Program-made: the position numbers and the translations under genes | In this document: positions 18,247 to 25,330 of the stretch, piece after piece | Layout of the letters: each line of letters opens with the position of its first letter | Position numbering within the stretch: the stretch's first letter is position 1 | From: Bacillota bacterium | GTDB lineage: Bacteria > Bacillota_I > Bacilli_A > RFN20 > CAG-288 | Direction of reading: 5' to 3' | Assembly: GCA_023398335.1 (NCBI GenBank) | Contig: JAEWSJ010000037.1 | Span: 1-64,000, forward strand | Length of the DNA: 64,000 nucleotides | Notes under the pieces: generated by a model | What the model saw: only the letters and a program-made list of their open reading frames with translations | Told to the model about the DNA's origin: nothing | Database searches by the model: none

Positions 18247-19459
18247 CTAAAAAATCATCTCCTTTGCTGCAAGCATCAACAAATTGTTTTACGTCTTCTT
18301 CATCGTTATAAAAGTATAAACTTGCTCTAACAGTAGCATCTGTCTTTAAAAAGTCCATTAATATTTTGGCACAATGTTGTCCCGATCTAACTGCGACACC
18401 TTTTGAATTAAGAAGACTCGCTGCGTCTTGAGCAAAAACTCCATTAATATTAAATGTAACAATACCTGACTCTGCTTCTTTGTTATAGATTGTGATATTT
18501 GGAAGTTTTTCAAGTCCCTCAATCATCAATTTACGAAGTTTTCTTTCTTGTTCTTCAATTGTATCAAAACCGATGGAAGAAATGTAATTACACGCCGCTG
18601 CAAGTCCCATTGCTCCCGCAATATTTTGTGTTCCAGCTTCAAATTTAACCGGTGGGATTTGATATGTAACATTACCACATGTTTCAAATCTTGTGTTCAT
18701 TCCACCGCCAGAAAGAAGAGGATCCATTTGGCAAAGTAAATCATACTTTCCATATAAAACTCCTATTCCGGTAGGCCCTAACATTTTGTGCCCAGAGAAA
18801 CATAAAAAATCACAATCTAAATCTTTAACATCAACTTTCATATGTGGAACTGATTGCGCTCCATCAACTACGAAATAACATCCATGTTCATGAGCAATTT
18901 TTGCTAATGTTTTAACATCAACAACATAACCAAGAACATTGGTAACTTGAGCTAAAGAAATAACTTTGGTTTTTGAAGTTATGGATTGCTCTAAATTTTC
19001 TTTTGTTAATCTTCCTTCTTTAGTTAAAGGAATATATTTTACAACTGCATGAGTATGTTTACAAATGGAAAACCATGGTAGAACATTAGAAGCGTGCTCA
19101 GCTTCAGAAAGAAGAATTTCATCTCCTTCTTTTAGAAATTTTTCTAGACCATAGGCAACAGTATTAAGCGACATACTTGCACCTGAAGTGAAACATATTT
19201 CATTTGTATTGGCATTTATAAACTTTGCAACAGTTTCACGTGCTTTTTCATACATAACATCAACATCATGAGCTAAATCATAATCACCTCTATGTGAGTT
19301 TGCACAATATGATTCATAATATGAATCGTTGGCTTTTATGACTGAATATGGTTTAAAAGTTGTAGCAGCATTATCTAAATATACGAATCTTTTTCCTTGC
19401 ATTAAAGGATAATTCTTATACATTGGAAAATCTTCACGTATCTTCTTGACATCAAACAT
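18230..19459 (-). CDS. sufS: Cysteine desulfurase SufS
   Basis: PLP enzyme that takes sulfur from cysteine for iron-sulfur cluster assembly (409 aa, normal length). The PLP lysine lies in FSGHKMLGPTG and the active cysteine in VRSGQHCAK. ATG 19459 overlaps the sufD stop in TAATG. It is encoded next to its acceptor SufU, as in Bacillus. Confidence 0.96.
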   Translation of the reverse strand: MFDVKKIREDFPMYKNYPLMQGKRFVYLDNAATTFKPYSVIKANDSYYESYCANSHRGDYDLAHDVDVMYEKARETVAKFINANTNEICFTSGASMSLNTVAYGLEKFLKEGDEILLSEAEHASNVLPWFSICKHTHAVVKYIPLTKEGRLTKENLEQSITSKTKVISLAQVTNVLGYVVDVKTLAKIAHEHGCYFVVDGAQSVPHMKVDVKDLDCDFLCFSGHKMLGPTGIGVLYGKYDLLCQMDPLLSGGGMNTRFETCGNVTYQIPPVKFEAGTQNIAGAMGLAAACNYISSIGFDTIEEQERKLRKLMIEGLEKLPNITIYNKEAESGIVTFNINGVFAQDAASLLNSKGVAVRSGQHCAKILMDFLKTDATVRASLYFYNDEEDVKQFVDACSKGDDFLDAYFN

Positions 19460-20208
19460 TAGAAATCCCTCTTTTCAATATAATTAAGCAAATGAGTCTG
19501 ATACTCTTTAACAGATATTTGCTCGATGACAGGTTTTAAATATGAAACTGTGAGTAAACTTGATGCTTCTCTTCGATTCAATCCACGAGACATCAAATAA
19601 AACATAATATCATCAGATACTTTACCAAGTTTAGCCGAGTGTGAAGCTTTAATATCATTTTCAGCAATCTTTAGTATTGGTGAAACTTGAGTTTTACCTT
19701 CGTCTGATAAATTAACAATTGTGCCCTCTTGACATGTAAATGACTTCTTCGCACCTTTTACTATATCAGTAGTTCCTAATAAAGATAACGTCGTTTTTCC
19801 ATCTGATACTCCGGACATCTTCACATAAGAGTAAGAATTTAAACCTAACTGTTTAACTTTTATATCAAAAATCTTTTTTTGATTTGAAGAAGAAACGGTC
19901 GCTAAATCTACAGTAATTCTAGAATTGTTATTAATTGTTGAATTAATATTAAAATTAACTGAAGAAGAGGCAAAATCAACAATGACAATTTTCAATTCAC
20001 AATTATCATCAATGATTATATCTCCGTTAAAATTTACAGTGTTTTGGTTATCGAGTAAATTAACAATTTCCAAAACAACAGCAGCAGCATTTGTAACACG
20101 AAAACTTACAAGTGAATTATCTTCGTCAATATTACAAAACATGTGACAAGACGAATGAATTACACTTGGAACGTTCCCCTTTTTTATATGTATCAACTCT
20201 TTACTCAT
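19459..20208 (-). CDS. sufD: Shortened SufD-like SUF scaffold subunit
   Basis: Third member of the SufBCD scaffold. The C-terminal half matches SufD: beta-helix repeats, then [28 protein letters not shown]. At 249 aa it lacks roughly the first 150-180 residues of a typical SufD (about 430). The start is fixed because sufC ends 1 base upstream, and no frame continues the missing part. The neighbours are normal, so the short form is probably functional. Similar short SufB/SufD-family proteins occur in some Firmicutes. Confidence 0.85.
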   Translation of the reverse strand: MSKELIHIKKGNVPSVIHSSCHMFCNIDEDNSLVSFRVTNAAAVVLEIVNLLDNQNTVNFNGDIIIDDNCELKIVIVDFASSSVNFNINSTINNNSRITVDLATVSSSNQKKIFDIKVKQLGLNSYSYVKMSGVSDGKTTLSLLGTTDIVKGAKKSFTCQEGTIVNLSDEGKTQVSPILKIAENDIKASHSAKLGKVSDDIMFYLMSRGLNRREASSLLTVSYLKPVIEQISVKEYQTHLLNYIEKRDF

Positions 20209-20209
20209 A

Positions 20210-21025
20210 CTATTTAACCTTCGTAGTTTTTACAGCACAAGTTTCAATCGATATAACTTTATCTTCGGATTTCTTTAGTGATATTCCGTATTCTTTATGA
20301 ATCCATTCATATCCTTCATTATCAACTCTCTTCACTAGCGATCCATCACCTTGAACAGCAATCTTGCCGTCAATCATAATGGCGGTTTTATTTGGCTTAA
20401 TCAATTCAAAAAGCTTTGAATAGTGAGAAATAACAATAAATGACATTCCTTCTTTTTGTTTTTTAGATATTGCGTCTGAAACTAATTTTAACGCATCTAC
20501 ATCAAGTCCCGAATCAATTTCATCAAGTAAAGCTAAAGATGGGGATAGTAAAAGCAACTGAAGTATTTCGTTTCTCTTTTTTTCACCACCGGAAAATCCT
20601 TCATTCAAATGTCGTGTATTCATTTCATCTGGTAAATTTACAGCTTTATAACCATTTTCTAATAATTTATAAAATTCAAATAGTGAAACTGGTTTTTCAC
20701 GATGAGCATTAATCATTTGTTTAAAGAAGTCCATATTAACTACACCAGCAACTTCTGGTGGATTTTGAAAAGCAAAAAACAAACCTTTCTTTGATCTTTC
20801 ATCTACAGACATCTTAAGAACATCTTCTCCGTCCATAATTATCGAACCCTGAGTAACTTTATAACGTGGGTGTCCCATTATTGCATTTAATAATGTAGAT
20901 TTACCATGCCCGTTAGGTCCTAATAAGGCTAAAGTGTCATGAGAATTAATAACTAAATTGACACCTTTTAATATTTCTTTTCCTTCGACTTCAACATGAA
21001 GGTCTTTTATTTCTAAATTTTCCAT
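20210..21025 (-). CDS. sufC: SUF ATPase SufC
   Basis: ABC-type ATPase that drives shape changes in the SufBCD scaffold. ATG 21025 (MENLEIKDLHVEVEGKEILKG) follows GGAAGGA, giving 271 aa; the open frame to 21070 has no such site. Walker A is GPNGHGKSTL, the signature is FSGGEKKR and Walker B is LALLDEIDSGLD. The C-terminal tail from about 250 is slightly longer than usual. First gene of the operon. Confidence 0.95.
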   Translation of the reverse strand: MENLEIKDLHVEVEGKEILKGVNLVINSHDTLALLGPNGHGKSTLLNAIMGHPRYKVTQGSIIMDGEDVLKMSVDERSKKGLFFAFQNPPEVAGVVNMDFFKQMINAHREKPVSLFEFYKLLENGYKAVNLPDEMNTRHLNEGFSGGEKKRNEILQLLLLSPSLALLDEIDSGLDVDALKLVSDAISKKQKEGMSFIVISHYSKLFELIKPNKTAIMIDGKIAVQGDGSLVKRVDNEGYEWIHKEYGISLKKSEDKVISIETCAVKTTKVK

Positions 21026-21197
21026 AAGTTCTTTCCTTCCAAAAGATATTTTATTATTATTAAAATGCAATTACAACAAATATGGTAAATAAAAAAATAT
21101 TTATATATAAATATATATTAACCATTAAAGCATCAGTTATAAAATCTAAAAATATGAATTGTTTATCATTTTAAAACGAATATTTTAAATGAAAAAG

Positions 21198-21237
21198 CGC
21201 GTCATTTTTCGTCGATTTTTTTCGCGATTTTGACGCG
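21198..21237. repeat. Inverted repeat CGCGTCA / TGACGCG in a CG-rich island
   Basis: CGCGTCA (21198-21204) and TGACGCG (21231-21237) are exact inverted copies 26 bases apart. Between them lie CGTCGA and TCGCGA, and GCGCC follows. The island stands out in an otherwise AT-rich gap. It could be a protein-binding site or a hairpin. Confidence 0.45.
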
Positions 21238-21251
21238 AAAAGCGCCACTTA

Positions 21252-21301
21252 TTTTCATTCGTTTTCACTCATTTTTCAATACGCTTTCAACAATATTTTC
21301 A
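21252..21301. repeat. Phased TTTTCA repeats (possible curved DNA)
   Basis: TTTTCA or close variants begin near 21252, 21262, 21273, 21283 and 21296, spaced about 10 to 13 bases apart, close to one DNA turn. Phased T-tracts of this type bend DNA and are often found upstream of promoters. Confidence 0.4.
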
Positions 21302-21386
21302 CAATTAAAATTCAATAAAAAATCATTGATTTTACGGCTCTTTTTATCTTTTTTTCAGCGATAAAAAATTAGTCTACGTTTTTTGT

Positions 21387-21401
21387 AATACTTTAAGTAT
21401 T
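21387..21401. promoter_or_regulatory. Palindrome AATACTT-T-AAGTATT upstream of a promoter
   Basis: A perfect 7+1+7 palindrome ends 18 bases before the -35 box at 21420. Its position fits a binding site for a dimeric regulator of the lipoprotein operon. No matching regulator gene is visible. Confidence 0.35.
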
Positions 21402-21419
21402 AATATTACTACTTTTTTC

Positions 21420-21448
21420 TTGAAATTAGGTGGCAGTTATATTATTAT
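21420..21448 (+). promoter_or_regulatory. Promoter of the foldase-like lipoprotein pair
   Basis: TTGAAA (21420-21425), a 17-base spacer and TATTAT (21443-21448). The ATG at 21478 follows an AAGGAGG ribosome site, so the leader is short. Confidence 0.6.
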
Positions 21449-21477
21449 TAGATAGTTAGATATCAAGGAGGAAAGAT

Positions 21478-23208
21478 ATGAAAAAAAGTTTAGCATCATT
21501 ATCTGTCATCTCTCTTCTTTCAGTCAGCATGCTTGCATCCTGCGCTGAAGGTTATACATACAGAGACGGATATATGCTTTCATTGAACGGTGTCGACTAT
21601 ACAGCCGAACAATTGTTCGATAGTTATGGCTTAGATACACAAGCTGGCGTTAAAGCTTATTATCAAGCTATTGATAATATTTCAATTGAAGCAACCATTG
21701 GCACAACTGATGAAATGAAAACTGTTGTTAATAACAATATTGAAAAATTCAAAGAAACAGCTGAAAATAGTGCAAAGCAAAATGGTACTTCTTACGATGA
21801 AGAATTAGAAGCCGCTTTAAAGGGCGAAAATTGTGATGATCTTACTGAGTTATCAAATAAGTATTTATTACAAACAAAAACAACAAAGAGAAACACCGAT
21901 TATTACAGTGATGATAATTATGCACAAATGACATCATCATTCGTTGATAAGTTAATTCCTTATCACGTAAAGCATGTTTTAGTCAATGTTGATGCAACCG
22001 GAAATTCAGTAAGTACAATTTCTGAAGCTAACGCAAAGAAATTATACAGTGTTGTTTCTAGATTAGCAGATGACAATGACACCTTTGGTAATGTTGCTTT
22101 ACAATCAAGTGATGATAGTTCATCCGCCGTTGATTATGGTGATTTACAAGTTCTATCTAAGAAAACTGAATTTGTTCCAGAATTTAAATATAACGTTTAC
22201 ACATATGACGCATTATTTAATAATAACGTAATTTCTAAAGGTGATGTTGTTACAAAAGCCTTAGGTTCAAATTACACAGAATACACAAATTTCCTTGATG
22301 GAAAAGCTTATGGCATTCCATATTCTGCATTAACCCAACTCAACAAATACTCAGATGTTACAAAAGATAAAAACAACTTAACAGTTGATAACGCAGGTGA
22401 GATTAATTATCCAAGAAATGTTATCTTCAATAATTACTTAAACAACCACGGATTAAGTTTTATCTATCTTGATAACTCAACAGTTACCGCTTCCGCTTCC
22501 GATAGTGCTTTAGCTTCTATCGTAGGCTCTACAAAATGGGTTGCAAATTCCACTATTGCTGATAACTTAGTTAGTTACACTGAAGTTAATAATGGCAACT
22601 ACAAACATCAAACTGGTGTATCTTCAGTTTCCGATGTATATGGAAAGAAAATTCTCTGTGACGAAGAAGGAAATCCAATCTTAGTATCTAGAGCTGGAAC
22701 CAGCGCATACCAAGGTGTTCACTTCATCGTTATCAAGAAGTCTCCATTTGTTGAAACAAAATCAGATTTAGTTAAATACTATACAATTGATAAGACCATT
22801 TCTTATTCAACACGTCCAACATATATCAATTCAATTCAAGGAACACGTTCAGATTTGAATGATAGAGTTGAAAATGACTCTACCGGTCTTAAGAAAAAGA
22901 TTGCTGCAACCGATTCAAATATTGATATTACAATTTTCAACGATACATTATCCAAGGCTTCTGCCGCAGGCTTAACCATCAATGATAATATCAAAAAGCA
23001 ATTGAAGAGTTATACCGATTCAACTATTGCTACAACCCTTGAAGCAGAATCAAGAACATACAATGAATCTTGGACAAATTTCTTATATTTGTTAACTGTA
23101 GCTAAATCAAGTTCCGCAACAAAAGTCATTCCACTTTCTGGAATTGATGCCTTCATGAACGGATCTGATACATTCAAAGCTTACGTTCAAGACAGAGCAG
23201 GAATATAA
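21478..23208 (+). CDS. PrsA-like foldase lipoprotein with a parvulin-type region
   Basis: Exported lipoprotein of 576 aa, signal peptide ending in L-A-S-C with Cys22. From about residue 160, YHVKHVLVNVDATGN followed by a DTFGNVALQSSDDSSS segment and YGDLQVLSKKTEFVPEF reads as a parvulin-type peptidyl-prolyl isomerase domain. That matches PrsA, which folds exported proteins outside the membrane. The protein is much longer than PrsA (about 290 aa), with a large Ser/Asn/Thr-rich C-terminal half. The next gene, 17 bases downstream, is a second lipoprotein of similar style. Confidence 0.72.
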   Translation: MKKSLASLSVISLLSVSMLASCAEGYTYRDGYMLSLNGVDYTAEQLFDSYGLDTQAGVKAYYQAIDNISIEATIGTTDEMKTVVNNNIEKFKETAENSAKQNGTSYDEELEAALKGENCDDLTELSNKYLLQTKTTKRNTDYYSDDNYAQMTSSFVDKLIPYHVKHVLVNVDATGNSVSTISEANAKKLYSVVSRLADDNDTFGNVALQSSDDSSSAVDYGDLQVLSKKTEFVPEFKYNVYTYDALFNNNVISKGDVVTKALGSNYTEYTNFLDGKAYGIPYSALTQLNKYSDVTKDKNNLTVDNAGEINYPRNVIFNNYLNNHGLSFIYLDNSTVTASASDSALASIVGSTKWVANSTIADNLVSYTEVNNGNYKHQTGVSSVSDVYGKKILCDEEGNPILVSRAGTSAYQGVHFIVIKKSPFVETKSDLVKYYTIDKTISYSTRPTYINSIQGTRSDLNDRVENDSTGLKKKIAATDSNIDITIFNDTLSKASAAGLTINDNIKKQLKSYTDSTIATTLEAESRTYNESWTNFLYLLTVAKSSSATKVIPLSGIDAFMNGSDTFKAYVQDRAGI

Positions 23209-23225
23209 GGTAAGGAGAACAAATT

Positions 23226-24719
23226 ATGGCAAAGAAAAATAAAATTATTAAATTATTAAGTGTTGCAGCTGTTTCTCTTTTATTAGCTTCCTGTGACGAC
23301 ATTGTAAATTATCCTTCAAATAAGGGTGATCAATTAGTCATTAATGGTGGTGGAATTTCTGATGTTTACTTCAATGATTACGAAGCTGTATACGATTCAA
23401 TCGTTTCATCAAACGGCATTTATGCTAAACAATTAGACAATCTTTTATACAATATTGCTAAAGAAGAGTTAAAAGGTGATTTTGCTGTTACTGAAAGTGA
23501 TGTCGCCGAGTTATCTTATAAGCAAATTATGGCAACAGTTCAAGCTGGATCATTCTCTACTAATAACATCTTTAGTGAATATAGATATGGTTTATCTGTT
23601 TTAAGCAATATGTATGACATCTTCTCAAAGAACACTGGGAAACCTATTTCTGAAACAAATGGTTATAGTGGCGTTATAAAACCAGAAGATCGTATTAATG
23701 ATCAAGGTAAAATTGATTATACGAATTTCGCTAAAAAGTATTTAAAATATGATTACAGCGATTCAATTAAGAGAAATTACACTCCATCAATCTATCGTCA
23801 ATTATTAACAGCTAAATACATCTATGAAAATACATATTCTAGTATTGGTAACACCAATGCAAGAGATGTAGTTGTCGTAAAATTAGCTGATACCACAAAT
23901 TACACTGGCTCTGCTTCTGCCTTCATAAATAAATTCTATACCGATTATCTTTCAGTCGCTAATGCAACATATGATATATATGATTTAGCCAGAATGTATA
24001 AAGGCATTGATTTATCTGCTGAAGAACAAAACTGGATTACAACAAATAACTTACACACAATGCAAGGACAAATTGATGAAGATTACAATAATGTTATCTC
24101 CAACATTGATAATCCAAATAGTAAATACGAAGCCTTAGCATCTGATTTCACTAATTCATATGCTTATCCAGCGTCCCATGGTAAAGAGCTTAAAGATAAC
24201 GCCCTCAAAGTTAACGATTTAACACTTGATGGTCTTTATCTTAAATCTTCCGGTTTATCAAATCTTCCTTCCGAAGTAAAGACAAGAACATTCTCAACAA
24301 ATATTCCTTCAACTTTAGTTCCAAGTGATTTAAATGATACAGGAAGCACAACCTATAGCAATGATTACTTCCAATACTTAAATGGCAATTGGTATGTAAA
24401 ACCTGCTAAGAGTGAAGCTTCTACTTCATCTTCAAGTATTGTTAACTATGATTCTTCTTCTTCAACATACTATATTGTTCAAGTAAAAGAATTCGTTACA
24501 TCCTCTTCTATCGCTAAGAAAACATCTGATTCTGCTGAAGAGCAAGCAAGAAAAATGAGTTTGGCAAAGAAAGTCGCTTACGAAATGGCTTCTTCCACAA
24601 CCTATACTCAAGATAGTACTGTTTACTTCTTATCGCATAACAACATTGTTTTCTCTGATCCATACTTCTACAAGTATATTAAAGATAATTATCCAAAAGT
24701 CTTTGATACAGAAGAATAA
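23226..24719 (+). CDS. Lipoprotein paired with the PrsA-like foldase
   Basis: Exported lipoprotein of 497 aa with lipobox L-A-S-C (Cys23). The N-terminal part (about 30-200) resembles the helical chaperone section of SurA or PrsA proteins, with an LVING-like start and paired helices. I see no parvulin HxxHIL-type motif. It shares composition and order with the upstream gene (17 bases away, AAGGAG between), so the two may be diverged copies working together. The function is inferred only from this similarity. Confidence 0.65.
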   Translation: MAKKNKIIKLLSVAAVSLLLASCDDIVNYPSNKGDQLVINGGGISDVYFNDYEAVYDSIVSSNGIYAKQLDNLLYNIAKEELKGDFAVTESDVAELSYKQIMATVQAGSFSTNNIFSEYRYGLSVLSNMYDIFSKNTGKPISETNGYSGVIKPEDRINDQGKIDYTNFAKKYLKYDYSDSIKRNYTPSIYRQLLTAKYIYENTYSSIGNTNARDVVVVKLADTTNYTGSASAFINKFYTDYLSVANATYDIYDLARMYKGIDLSAEEQNWITTNNLHTMQGQIDEDYNNVISNIDNPNSKYEALASDFTNSYAYPASHGKELKDNALKVNDLTLDGLYLKSSGLSNLPSEVKTRTFSTNIPSTLVPSDLNDTGSTTYSNDYFQYLNGNWYVKPAKSEASTSSSSIVNYDSSSSTYYIVQVKEFVTSSSIAKKTSDSAEEQARKMSLAKKVAYEMASSTTYTQDSTVYFLSHNNIVFSDPYFYKYIKDNYPKVFDTEE

Positions 24720-24736
24720 TACTTATTAGATAAAAT

Positions 24737-24772
24737 TAAGAGATGTTATCAAATTGATTTCATCTCTTTTTC
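24737..24772 (+). terminator. Rho-independent terminator
   Basis: AAGAGATG pairs with CATCTCTT, followed by T-rich sequence. It ends the lipoprotein operon. Confidence 0.8.
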
Positions 24773-24814
24773 TATGTAATATAATATAATTAATGAAAGA
24801 AGGAGGAACATAGA

Positions 24815-25237
24815 ATGTATCTTAAAGATGATTGTATCTTTTGTAAAATTGGTAGAGGTGAAATTCCTTGCGCTAAAGTGTATGAAGATGGAGAAATTCT
24901 AGCTTTTCTTGATGTAAATCCAACTTCAAAAGGTCACACCTTAGTTATTACAAAAGAACACTTTGATAATTTCTTAATGGTACCACACGACTTAATTGAT
25001 AAAGCTTTTATTGTTGCTCAAAAAGTTGCTCAAGCTCAAGTTGAACAATTGGGTGCAAAAGGAGTAAATATTTTATCTAATATTAATGAAGCCGCTGGAC
25101 AATCAGTCATGCATTTCCATATTCATGTCATTCCACGCTACGATGAAAATGATGGATTAAAGATTGATTTCGAACCAAAACAAATTGATAAGTTTAATTT
25201 ACCTGTCTTAGCAAGTCAAATCAAAAAAGGCCTATAA
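24815..25237 (+). CDS. HIT-family nucleotide hydrolase (HinT-like)
   Basis: A 140-residue histidine-triad protein. These hydrolyse nucleoside phosphoramidates and related adducts. The start CIFCKIGRGEIP has two Cys that may bind zinc, and the catalytic triad is in MHFHIHVIPRY. GAAGGAGG precedes the ATG. It has its own terminator and sits alone between the lipoproteins and nadE. Confidence 0.93.
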   Translation: MYLKDDCIFCKIGRGEIPCAKVYEDGEILAFLDVNPTSKGHTLVITKEHFDNFLMVPHDLIDKAFIVAQKVAQAQVEQLGAKGVNILSNINEAAGQSVMHFHIHVIPRYDENDGLKIDFEPKQIDKFNLPVLASQIKKGL

Positions 25238-25245
25238 TTAACTCT

Positions 25246-25275
25246 AAACGACTTAAACAACATTAAGTCGTTTTT
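25246..25275 (+). terminator. Rho-independent terminator
   Basis: AAACGACTTAA and TTAAGTCGTTT form a stem around a short loop, followed by T. It separates the HIT gene from nadE. Confidence 0.85.
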
Positions 25276-25280
25276 AAATG

Positions 25281-25310
25281 TTCATTTTTATGTCTTAATT
25301 ATGCTATACT
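25281..25310 (+). promoter_or_regulatory. Promoter of the nadE fusion gene
   Basis: TTCATT (25281-25286), an 18-base spacer and TATACT (25305-25310), with an extended TG two bases before the -10. Transcription would start about 14 bases before ATG 25331, so the transcript includes the antitoxin-like N-terminus. Confidence 0.6.
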
Positions 25311-25330
25311 AATCTCGTGAGGTATATTAA

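Larger units (their letters stand above)
21026..21477. other. 452-base gap between divergent operons, with several patterned segments
   Basis: No coding frame is convincing here. The left third (about 21060-21180) is extremely AT-rich and should hold the sufC promoter, which I cannot place with confidence. 21191-21245 is a small island of CG-containing repeats. 21252-21301 has phased TTTTCA motifs. 21387-21401 is a palindrome, and 21420-21448 is a plus-strand promoter. Confidence 0.6.

Noticed and set aside
21100..21180. AT-only run as an origin of replication or repeat array
   Set aside because: No DnaA boxes or regular repeat unit were seen; the run is simple AT-rich spacer.
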